Source: Amphirosellinia nigrospora (lineage: Eukaryota > Ascomycota > Sordariomycetes > Xylariales > Xylariaceae). From it: a stretch of DNA of 64,000 nt. The position numbers were made by a program, and so were the translations under genes. This document shows positions 13,501 through 22,859 of the stretch, one piece after another. How positions within the stretch are numbered: position 1 is the stretch's first letter; the number at the start of each line of letters is the position of its first letter. The stretch spans positions 12,224,193-12,288,192 of the forward strand of contig SCHM01000001.1 of NCBI GenBank assembly GCA_004123355.1. Reading direction: 5' to 3'. The notes below the pieces were generated by a model. It was not told the DNA's origin, ran no database searches, and saw nothing but the letters and a program-made list of their open reading frames with translations.

Positions 13501-14767
13501 TCGCGAGCTTCATAGCACTTAGAGTGCCCGAATCCCGTTTGAGCCATATGAGTGTGGAAGAACTCGCCGAGTCTACTTCAGAAGCAATAACCTTGCTGGT
13601 GGATGAAACACAACGGGGTCTCATCCGACTGGAGACTGTAGTATCGCAGTTGGAACAGAGGAACTTGAACCTCTATCTTTATTTTTATTTTCGCGGCCTT
13701 TGGCACGAGCACCGAGAACGACCAGTTGATGAGGCAGTGTCGCTTCTGGATGAATTCGCAGACTTGGTTGTCCGTATTTTTGCCCTTTATGACCGTGAAC
13801 TTCTCATGGATTTTCTGAGGACATCAACATCATATACTTTTGAAAAAGCTGTTCAGGAGTGCGAGCATGCCAACTTTGTCCCGGAACTAGTTTATCTGTA
13901 CTCCAAAACGGGACAGATGAAAAGAGCGCTGTATCTCATTATTGATAGACTTGGAGATGTCTCTCAAGCCATTGCGTTTGCCAAAGAGCAAGGCGATCCT
14001 GATTTATGGGAGGACCTGCTAGAGTACAGCATGGACAAACCACGCTTCATTCGAGGTCTACTGGAAGAGGTTGGAACTTCCATAAATCCCATCACTCTCG
14101 TGCGACGCATTCCAGAGGGCTTAGAAATCCCTGGCCTTCGAGAGGGACTAAAACATATTATGAAAGAACATGAGATTCAATATAGCATCTCATCAGGAGT
14201 GGCCCGCGTCCTCAGGTCAGAGGTAGTGGCTGCGCAACGTCAACTCCGCAATGGCCAGCGCAAGGGAATCAGATTCGACGTTGCGTTTCACTCCTCTGAT
14301 CATGTGGACATTGAGGCCAAAGATGCACCCAAGGCTGCAACTTTAGACACCTTATCTCCAACAGGCACCCCCCAAACAAATGGGTCAGGTACCCCAATTG
14401 ATTCCATAGCGAAGACAGCCACCTCACTACCCATCGCTAAATCTGATCAATCTGGTCATGACCATAGGGAGGCCCAACCTGGTCACTGCGCAAAGTGCCA
14501 CGATCCGTTTTCTGCATGGGAAGCAGAGACTCTAGTAGGATTTGCGTGCGGCCACGTATTCCACATCACACACTTGCTCGAGACCCTCCACCCAGGTCAA
14601 GATATTGATCAAACTATTACCGGCAACGGGGAGACAGGGCGATCACGGGAGGCAGATTTGTCAGAAGCAAAGTCATGCACGCCCGACTCCTTCGGGATCA
14701 TGTCGAGAGCGGCTGTCCGGTTTGTAAGTCCAAGAGAGACGTCGTCGGACAGGGCAGCTACGCGTAA
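10560..14767 (+). CDS. VPS41: Vacuolar protein sorting protein 41 (HOPS tethering subunit)
   Basis: VPS41 is a HOPS subunit that binds the Rab7-type GTPase Ypt7 and tethers vesicles to the vacuole. Order: a long acidic N-terminus (about residues 65-105, runs of Asp/Glu), then YARLTQHLAAVYRNGD and GDKMIVGTHKGN opening the beta-propeller, a CHC-repeat helical region (ASGKYRDALKRYIKL, LVYLYSKTGQMKRALYLI), and a C-terminal RING-type zinc finger (CAKCHDPF, CGHVFH, CPVCKSK). Introns 11007-11074 and 12072-12122, both with CTAAT/CTAAC branch sites. Three breaks of one missing base: TT at 11095-11096, about 13241-13247 and about 14655-14665. The last matters: without it CPVC is lost and a false extension to 14870 appears. 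With three bases added the coding length is 1364 codons. Stop TAA at 14765-14767. Confidence 0.95.
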
Positions 14768-14960
14768 GCAAGCATTTGACATAGCATTTATTGGTGTTAG
14801 CGGGGATGCAGGATTATATATGACGCTATTTTGGCTCCATTTAGGTACCTTAATCAATACTACACCTTAGTATCAATCACTGGCTGTATTATGTGTGTCA
14901 ATAGTGTTGAATGCCGGGGATGTTATGGGAGTAGCGTGTAATGACTTCGTGCCATAAACC

Positions 14961-14978
14961 TACCTACCTAGGTAGGTA
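14961..14978. repeat. 18-bp perfect palindrome of the TACCTA/TAGGTA class
   Basis: TACCTACCTAGGTAGGTA reads the same on both strands. It lies about 195 bp downstream of the VPS41 stop codon. Confidence 0.8.
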
Positions 14979-15907
14979 ATGTCTTACTGCTCCATAAAGT
15001 AGCTCCTGCCTTTGAGTTATACCAAGTCCTCAAAGTTTAAGCACAGTACAACCTGTACGAACTCGATTGAACTGCGCCTAGAAGCCAGCAGCTTGTGCAA
15101 AAATGTAGCTGAGGCTGTTGGGGCTCAGTCGCATGGCAAGAGTTAAACTGGGGGCTAGCTGGATGAATGACATCCTATCAAGCCAATTCCTAGTGATGGA
15201 GCGATTGTGAACAGTTTAGGGAGTGATAAGTAATTGCCAGATCACCGACCACAACTAAGTCACGCAACTGCTAGGAGCAAAAAGGTTCATCAGCTCCTCA
15301 TTGCGCATGTATATGAGCGGCGAACGGACAACTTTCAAAGGTTATTGTTAGGCGTAAGTATTATATGGTGGGAGTTGACGGGTGCCAACACCATGCTCGA
15401 GTTAAAACAAAAACTTCTACAGTATGCGCGTTAGCCTTGGCTAATTTTAGTAACTTGATTGAACCTGGCTCAAACAAATAGGGGAAGGGGACTAAGCCAT
15501 CTATCTATTGGAGAAAAATGCTTTTGGCCCCCCCTGATTGAGAAGACAGCTGATTTTCGTTGGAACAGCCGTGTAAGAAAGACTGGTGTTTGACACATCG
15601 TTTTCACCCTCCCTGACTACTTGGTCGCAGTAATGCGGTACGCCCACACCTCGTACCTAAGGTACTCTACTAGTAATCCCGGGTTAATTATCTCGTCGAC
15701 TCGAAATCTCACAAACATGCATCCCGATAATCCGTCGCGGGTGACTACGTCTCACAAATGCAGCCGGCCACTCATGCCGTAACGGAATTATACACGAGGT
15801 GAGAGGACCATTATAGGTCTATCTATACATTTAGCGTCCGGTTGCCCGCGTTTCTCGAAGGAGGCACGGACGTACGATGCCATTCATGCATCCGTAGCCT
15901 GTCACTT

Positions 15908-15921
15908 CGGGAGCGTGCTCC
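15908..15921. repeat. Inverted repeat GGGAGC-GT-GCTCCC
   Basis: Six-base arms with a 2-nt spacer, about 255 bp upstream of the collagen-like start codon. Symmetry of this sort often marks a dimeric-factor site; no factor can be named. Confidence 0.6.
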
Positions 15922-15989
15922 CTCGACAGACTTCGCCGCATCGGGAGTAGATACCATTGGACTGCGGCGTGTCGACTTCGGGGTATCGA

Positions 15990-16007
15990 CATGGGACATG
16001 TCCCATG
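15990..16007. repeat. 18-bp perfect palindrome upstream of the collagen-like gene
   Basis: CATGGGACATGTCCCATG is a perfect palindrome. With TCGAC on the left (15986-15990) and GTCGA on the right (16009-16013) it forms an imperfect 28-bp hairpin. It sits about 170 bp upstream of the ATG at 16176, a plausible operator position. Confidence 0.75.
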
Positions 16008-16175
16008 CGTCGAGCCTATGGAGTCGAAACACCTTGATAGAGTGAGGCTCGGCTCTGCACGCTCGTCGATGTCTTAATGCCGGCCTTCTTGGAACTTGGG
16101 GATGGAATTTTGTCGATGAATATATCATATGACCCTTTGTATATTAAACGTCTAACATAGCGGTGCCGAGTCAAC

Positions 16176-17846
16176 ATGTCTCAAGCCACGACCGCGAAAT
16201 CCCACACCAGCCCCTGCTCGGCGCACGCCATGGTGAGACGAGATACGGTCTTCCTCACACTGACCGTGACCCGCGCCTCGGGGGTCCAAGTAACGACCAT
16301 CGAGCTCGGGAACGGAGATGACCCATCCCCCGATGTCGTGGCCGAGTCTCCGACAGCCCCCGTCCCACCCTCCGCGGCCGATGCGGACAACGAGAGTGGG
16401 ACTTCTGAGGGTACCATCATAATAGTGGTCGTGGTGCTCTTTATCCTGTCCTTTCTCTTCATGGCCTACTGCGCGTGCCGGGTTCGAAAAGGAGGTAGTT
16501 TCTGCGGCGGGAGACCGGGCCGGCGGGGACCCAGGGGATACCAGGGCGAGCCGGGGGAACAAGGCATACCGGTATGTCTATCTGCCCCTGCGGATGTTTT
16601 TAATGGTGACTCGGGGAAGCTCACGTGTTTGGTTGTGCTTTATAGGGGATGGGAATTCTCGGACCACAGGGACCTCCTGGGATTCAGGGCCGGCTGGACA
16701 ATCGGGAGAAGTTGGGCCACAAGGAGAAGCTGGACCTCAAGGAGAGGTTGGGCTACAAGGAGAAGTTGGACCGCAAGGGCCACAAGGGCTACAGGGGATG
16801 CAAGGACTACGAGGCCTCCAAGGTGAAACTGGACCAGCTGGAGGTACGAACCGCGTCGTGAATGTCCGGTAATCTTTTTATAATCATACGCTAATGTGAT
16901 ATCATCCAGCTTGTGGAAGCATAGGGCCGAAGGGAGAAACTGGTGAGTTTAGTTCCCTTGGTGGGTGGCGCAACATAGGTGAATATCAAAATTCGCTGAC
17001 GGTGACGGCTTTGTCGTCGTGTAGGCCTCGCGGGACCTCAAGGTTGTACCGGACCACAGGGCCCGGAAGGGCAAGCTGGCTGTGCCGGGTGCGTGATGAT
17101 TTCATCTGGGACACTAACTTCTTTTGATCCTGCTACAGTGGTCTTTTTGCCTTCTCTGGCTGACAATGAGACTATAGTCCGGTTGGTCTAATGGGCCCTG
17201 CCGGTCCGCCTGGCCAAGTTGGCAGAGATGGGAGGGATGGTAGGGACGGGAGAGATGGTGAACCGGGTGACAGAGGTGTTGATGGGAAAGATGGCGAACC
17301 GGGTGAACAGGGCGAACAGGGCGAACAGGGTGAACGTGGTGAGCGTGGCGAGCTTGGCGAGGGGGGAGAGGGGCGGACGTGGTTACCAAGGCGAGGAGGG
17401 CCCTCCAGGGTATGACATAACCCAAGCAATCTACTAAGGAGTACGAACCGATTTGACACAAAATCAACAGAGAAGACGGTCGTATTGGACCACCTGGGCC
17501 ACCTGGACCACCTGGAGCCCCCGGAATGCCTGGGCCGCAAGGGGCTCCGGGCGACAGAGGACCGAGAGGTTACTCGAGGTAAGCCCTAATAATTCTATGT
17601 TTCGCAGTGACCCGAGCTGACCACGAAGTACAGACCACAGGGCGAGAGAGTGCCAGGAGAGACGAAGGGTTTAGTGGCGGCGATGGCACCAAAGGGTATC
17701 CGAGCGGGAGGGGTGGAGGCTGTAATTGTGGATGTAATTACAGTAAGAGGCATGAGTGCAAAGGTAAGAAGGGCTGTTGTAGGCACAAACGCTGTTGCAA
17801 GGCAAAGGGCTGTAGTGAGAGTAAATGCTATTGCGAGAGCGAGTGA
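16176..17846 (+). CDS. Membrane-anchored collagen-like protein with Cys-rich tail
   Basis: Predicted 415 residues in seven exons: 16176-16571, 16646-16843, 16910-16942, 17025-17088, 17178-17409, 17471-17578, 17634-17846. An acidic, Ser/Thr-rich N-terminal segment precedes one membrane helix (TIIIVVVVLFILSFLFMAY, about residues 87-105), then a basic, Cys-containing juxtamembrane piece. After it come some 70 or more Gly-X-Y triplets (GEVGPQGEAGPQGEV, GRDGRDGRDGRDGEPGDRG, GEQGEQGEQGERGERG, GPPGPPGPPGAPG). The last 50 residues are Cys/Lys-rich (CNCGCNYS, GCCRHKRCCKAKGC). Introns repeatedly fall inside Gly codons, preserving the repeat. Breaks with missing bases: G3 at 16687-16689, G6 at 17361-17366 (two bases) and about 17647-17651; with four bases the length is 416 codons. 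Fungal collagen-like proteins are known as surface or adhesion proteins; the role here is unknown. Confidence 0.8.
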
Positions 17847-18722
17847 TGTCTCTTATCTCCAATAGAGAAGTTTAAGTTGGCTTCAAGGGGCCAAGGTTTG
17901 TTTCTTCTCTTTCCGTGCATGAGATGTGTGACACTCTTGGCGTACAAATTTGGCTTGTTCTAAATGCCGCTTTTGCAATACGCTACACATGTGCGTTCAT
18001 CAACACGAGTCATGCGTACATATCGCCAACTTGAAATGAACAGAACAATTTCATTCGGAAAGCCCTGAATATATCTCTAAGATAGTTTGTACTTCCAGCT
18101 TATAATTCGCATTGAACACGACGAAATGCTATATATAGAATCATATAACCCCGCATTTTAACTTATATGTTACCTCGTACATAGGAGTTATTTTGCGCCC
18201 ACTTGTACACCGTCGAGCCGGGCATGAGAATTAATTAATCTTATCTTGGGCCTCGACGTGTTGTAGCACATGTTCTACGGGTAGGTTTAACACGGACTTA
18301 GCCGGAGAGCTGTGTGAGGTAGGTACCACATAAGGCTTCGATCCTTCGCATGGAATGTACCGCTATGATTCGTGGTCTTACGATGCATGAGAGCTACCGA
18401 CAAAATGCGGGCGGCGCCGGCAAACTGGTACATTAGTATTTGAAATCCGGCGTGGGGGCGTCGGGGAAGGTGGGGAATCTCTTGTCCTCGATCTTGCGAC
18501 TTCTCAGCCTCCTCAACGTCCATCGTGCATTCCCGCTGCTCCGTGCCTACCGCCTACGGCTCACCGGAACTTACGCCCGGCACTAGTCCACCCTCCTAAG
18601 CCGTCTTCGGAGCTTATCTGGTTTTTTTCTAGTTTGCTCAGTTACAGTAGTCTGCTCGGGCCTGCCTGCCTTTTCTGTCGGAGTTCGGAGCCGCGCAGGG
18701 CAAGAACCCGCCAGCCGAATAA
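17847..18722. other. Intergenic stretch, no supported gene
   Basis: 876 nt between the collagen-like gene and the PLP enzyme, AT-rich in 17990-18240. Some minus-strand open frame at 18287-18523 exists but shows no family motif. The last 100 nt are the pyrimidine-rich leader of the next gene. Confidence 0.5.
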
Positions 18723-19964
18723 ATGGCCTCCTCTATTATCCACACTAACCCGGATGCGCGGGGTTGGACCCACGAGGGCTCCCGGGCGAAGAACGAGGGC
18801 ACTGTGCTGGCCTTCCACGAGACACTGCCCGACTACAACAAGACGCCGCTGCACGCCCTGCCCGACGTGGCGCGCGAGCTGGGGCTCGGCCACGTGCTGG
18901 TCAAGGACGAGTCCGACCGGTTTGGCCTGCCGGCGTTCAAGATCCTCGGCGCCTCGTGGGCCGTCTACCGCGCCGTGGGCTGGCACCTCGGCATCCCCGT
19001 CGCCGAGGGCCAGATCCCCATCGCAGAGCTCGGCGCAAAGGCCCGCAAGGCCGGCGTCGAGATCGTCACGGCCACCGAGGGTAACTGCGGTCGCGCCATC
19101 GCCCGCATGGCCAAGTATATGGGTATCACCACGCGCGTGTGGGTGCCTGCCTTTATGAACGAGGAGACGCGCGATCTGATCCGCGGCGAGGATGCCGAGG
19201 TCGTCGTGCATGAGGGCAGTTATGACGATCTGATACCTATCGTATCAGAGGAGGGCGAGGATAAAAATACGATCCTCATTTTCGATGTTAGCTTTGAGGG
19301 ATACACTGATATACCAAAGGTAAACGACCAATTCCGTGCCTATCGCCTACGGAGGAGAGGGAAAGCGACGCCGAGGCTCTGGAGGGTTTGACTACTTGAA
19401 AAACTTGGCTAATATTTCTGGCAGTATTTCGTGCAAGGCTATGGTACGATGCTTGCCGAGGCTGACCAGCAAGTCCTCGAGGCAACGGGCCAGAAGGCAG
19501 CAACTCATGCTGTGGTACCGTCTGGCGCGGGTTCGGTAGCCGAAGCTGTCACGGCGCATTACAAGGCACCCGGGCGGGAATCTAGGGCGGCGATAATAGC
19601 CGTCGAACCTACGGGTGCGGCATGTCTACACGAGTCACTGAAAGCGGGGTCATCAGTCATCGTCCAGACTGGAGAAACGATAATGAACGGGCTGAATTGC
19701 GGGACACTATCTACCACAGCATGGCCGGTACTGAGCACCGGTATTGATGCGAGTGTTGCCATTTCCGATGCCGAATCGCATGCGGCGGTACAGGAGCTGA
19801 AAACTGCCCAGATCCTGGCTGGGCCTTGTGGCGCCGCCGCGTTGGCCGCCCTGAGGAGAACCTGTGCCGATACCAAGGTGAAGGGGGACTTAGGCCTGGA
19901 CGCGAATGCCATCGTTGTTCTATACTGCACAGAAGGCCCGAGGGAATACCCGGTCCCGGAATAG
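18723..19964 (+). CDS. PLP-dependent enzyme, diaminopropionate ammonia-lyase-like
   Basis: Predicted 378 residues, two exons (18723-19319, 19425-19964; branch GCTAAT), no frame break. It belongs to the fold-type II PLP family (tryptophan synthase beta-like). Motifs match diaminopropionate ammonia-lyase (DpaL): VKDESDRFGLPAFKILGASWAV with the PLP-binding Lys in AFK; TATEGNCGRAIARMAKYMGI; EGSYDD; FEGYTDIPKYFVQGYGTM; the phosphate-binding glycine loop SGAGSVAEAV; and GPCGAAALAAL. DpaL enzymes split 2,3-diaminopropionate into pyruvate and two ammonia, needing no second protein. Substrate in this fungus is inference; related amino-acid lyases are possible. Exon 1 is very GC-rich with strong C/G third-position bias, unlike the rest of the window. 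Probably cytosolic, as no targeting signal is seen. Confidence 0.8.
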
Positions 19965-20475
19965 GTGGGACCGTGAACCTCACGGCAGCGAAGATAACTG
20001 GAATTATCGGGTCGTCTCTTGTGGGTTCGGTCAGGGGCATATGGTTGCGACAAAAGTTACCGGCGGGGGTCGAGGGACTGGGACATTTAACAGCGAGCAT
20101 GCGAATCTTGGGACAAGAATAGGGACGATTAAAGCAGGCGTCTAGAGAGGATATAAAAGTTGGAATCAGGGACCACACCCATTGTGGATCATTTGCAGGC
20201 GATGTTTCTTCTTCGCCTTCTTCATTTCTTTATTGTTCTTTTGTATACTGGTGAGCCACCTGCGAGCGCCTTTGCGTTTAGAGATATTATACATTCTTGT
20301 CACATAAATGACCCTCCCGGGCTCGGAGTCTATCGTGAAGGCGTCGACCGTGGATCGGTCTTCGAGGATAGCATGTCCGTACATTGCTCTTGCGCCAGCC
20401 AGCTCCCTTTGTGGTGTACGTTGAGGGGTCCATCTGCCGCCTCAATAGTATCTCGCAATTCATCCTTTCTATGCC

Positions 20476-21076
20476 TTAGAAGCCTATAGTGAGTAGGAAA
20501 GCCTTCACCTCGTCATACTTGTGACCCTAGAGCAAAGCAATAGTTAGTATGATACACCTGGCGATCGCATATATCCTGTAGACATGCAACGAGTATTCGT
20601 GGAGTATTTAAGCCACGATGGGCGGTTACCTTTATCCATATGTGGCTTGTCACGTTGTTTATGTAAATATCGTCGTCTGATAATACCAACGCCCTCTGTA
20701 GGTCGTTCCTCAGAGCCTGTGGGTCACCCTCCACCTTTTTGACGATTGTGTATTTCAGGTTTCCTCCTCGCTGTGTCCTCTGGTATACGCCTAGGTTGTT
20801 CAAGGTGTTGCGGGCAACAAAGTAAGGTAGTTGTGGACGGGGTTTCGATTCTGTGGGAGTTTGGATTGTGGCGGATTCGGGTTCAAATGTTGTCGCATCG
20901 GGTGTAGTTGCCTGTGTTCGGGCGCAAAGGGGACCAAAGACTGTGTTTGATCGGACGGACGTGGTCGCGAGGCTCGTGGCCCGCACTGTCAGCGGTCGCA
21001 CGCACCTGAAAAACATGCGTTGTGGGATAGGTTGATGCAACGGGCGTTGAGTTGTCGGCGCGGGGAGCTGCGACAT
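20476..21076 (-). CDS. IMG2: Mitochondrial large ribosomal subunit protein mL49 (IMG2)
   Basis: Small protein of the mitochondrial large ribosomal subunit. Exon 1 (20630-21076) carries an Arg/Ser/Thr-rich presequence and then the family core: LPYFVARNTLNNLGVYQ, RGGNLKYTIVKKVEGD, DLQRALVL and NNVTSHIWIK. A phase-0 intron (20527-20629, branch TACTAAC) leads to a 17-codon last exon reading GHKYDEVKAFLLTIGF, the conserved C-terminus; reading through the intron gives a false tail. Total 165 residues from 21076, or 145 if the Met at 21016 is used, which would be closer to a typical mitochondrial leader. No frame break. It is transcribed away from eIF3e. Confidence 0.9.
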
Positions 21077-21517
21077 AGGTAAGAGGTAAGTAGCTCCAGA
21101 AACAATTTCAATTGAACCGTTGGATATACAGTGTCTTCGGAAAGATTACTGTGTCTTAGTGTCCTATGATAAGCATACAAGTGGTCCGGGCAGGTCCGGG
21201 CAATTGTCGGTCAAGCCACATTTGCCAAGCCTCTAGCTTTCGGCCACTTTCCACCTGCGCTCTCCAGTGATCAGCCACTAAAAAGCCACAAGCTCCTCCA
21301 GGGGTCGGCTGGTTGGCCGCATCCCACAATGTGGAAAGTGGAAACCACCAAAACCATATTGACCATTATCTGCCCCTCCAACCTCCAACCCAGATTTTTC
21401 TGCATCACCAGCTGCCGTTCCGTCCGCTAGATCGCATCAGTGTCACCCTTCATCACCCAACTCCCCCGACGCCATTATCATTTTCCGATCGGCCAACGCG
21501 AGCCAGAACCACCCAAA
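21077..21517. promoter_or_regulatory. Divergent intergenic region between IMG2 and eIF3e
   Basis: 441 nt between the start codons of a mitochondrial ribosomal protein gene and a translation initiation factor gene. It contains a perfect tandem repeat of GGTCCGGGCA (21183-21192 and 21193-21202) and scattered GCCACT copies. A shared bidirectional promoter would fit two translation-related genes; this is inference. Confidence 0.6.
21183..21202. repeat. Tandem decamer GGTCCGGGCA x2
   Basis: Two exact adjacent copies of a GC-rich 10-mer inside the IMG2/eIF3e divergent promoter region. It could be a duplicated factor site. Confidence 0.7.
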
Positions 21518-22859
21518 ATGGCAGATTACGACCTCTTGCCGAAACTTCTCCCCTACCTCGATCGCCACCTCATCTTCCCTCTCCTCGAGCACGCGGCCAA
21601 CCGCCTCCCCGAAGATGCAGACGACGCCGCCCTCCGGCCCATAACCAAGGCCAAATATGAGCTGCTCAAGGCCACCAACATGACCGACTTTGTTGGAAGC
21701 TTACAGGCCGAGCTCGAGGGCCTCGACCAAACCCCCGCCGAATTCGATGAGAAGCGACAGAAGGTTATCCAGCGCCTAGAGCAGTTCGAGGAGAGCACCA
21801 GCAAGCTCACCGACTTACTTGGACGCGAGGACGTTGTTGGAAACCTACGAAGTGATAAGGTTGCTAACTTGGAGTTCTTGAAGAATGACCACGACGTATG
21901 AATGCAACGAAACCTATCAACCTTATTTCGGTTTGCGCTAACTCGCAGTAGGTGACGATTGAGATGGTCAACGCACTCTACGACTTCGGAACTTTCAGTA
22001 CAGCTGCGGCAACTATGCTGCTGCCGACTTCTATACCAGTTCGTGTGCTTTCCACAGATAACGACAAGGTGGCCGCGGCGACATGGGGAAATTTGCATCC
22101 GAGATTCTGACTACTAGCTGGGAGGCGAGTGTGGAGGAGCTCAACAAAGTTAAGGAGAGCATCGATACCAAGCTGTTCAACAACCCTCTGGCCCAGCTCC
22201 AACAGCGGACTTGGCTGATCCACTGGGGCCTGTTCCCTCTCTTCAACGATGACAAGGCTCGCGACCAGCTCCTCGACCTCTTCTTCAGCCCTGCATACAT
22301 CAACACTATCCAGACCAGCAGTCCATGGATTCTGCGCTACCTGACAGCCGCCGTTATCACCGGCCGGAATCGTACGCGCAACTCTGGCCAGCACCAGAAA
22401 CAGCTCAAAGACATCATCCGTATTGTCAAGCAGGAAGCCTATGAGTACACAGACCCTATCACCGACTTCGTGCGCGCGCTCTACGTCGATTTCGATTTTG
22501 AGGAAGCCCAGCGCCAGCTCTCCCTCGCCGAGGAAATTTGTCGATCCGACTTCTTCCTTCTCGCTGCTGCGGACGCTTTCGTCGATTCGGCACGCCACTT
22601 GATTTCGGAGAGCTACTGCAAGATTCACGCCCGTATTGATATTAAGGACCTCAGCACGCGGTTGGGTCTTGGCCAGGATGAGGGCGAGAAATGGATTGTC
22701 AACCTCATCCGCGACACCAGAGTCGACGCCAAAATTGACTACAAGGAGGGCACAGTGGTGATGAACCATCCTCCCAGCTCCGTCTATCAGCAGGTTATCG
22801 AACGAACAAAGGGTGGATTTTTCAGAACACAAGTCCTCAGCGCCGCCGTAGCACGATAG
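21518..22859 (+). CDS. int6: Translation initiation factor eIF3 subunit e (Int6)
   Basis: PCI-domain subunit of the eIF3 complex, which loads mRNA on the 40S ribosome. Starts [20 protein letters not shown] at 21518. Exon 1 21518-21895, intron 21896-21951 (branch GCTAAC), exon 2 from 21952. Conserved blocks: [51 protein letters not shown] and, in the PCI region, [19 protein letters not shown] and [11 protein letters not shown]. Four breaks of one missing base lie within about 100 bp: about 21990-21994, 22027-22032, 22040-22043 and the G4 run 22085-22088. With them the text reads through the expected [11 protein letters not shown] and [20 protein letters not shown]. Total then 430 codons, normal for fungi. 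Confidence 0.95.

Larger units (their letters stand above)
14768..16175. other. Intergenic stretch upstream of the collagen-like gene
   Basis: 1.4 kb with no supported gene. It holds a perfect TACCTACCTAGGTAGGTA palindrome (14961-14978), a GTACCTAAGGTAC near-palindrome at about 15653-15665 and two inverted repeats close to the collagen-like gene (listed separately). Confidence 0.6.

Noticed and set aside
16594-16872. Separate small Gly-rich protein
   Set aside because: It is the collagen-like gene read in the frame after a missing base, with the preceding part being intron.
18287-18523. Possible small minus-strand gene ending in a Pro/Asp-rich tail
   Set aside because: Needs a two-base shift and an unsupported first exon; no family match.
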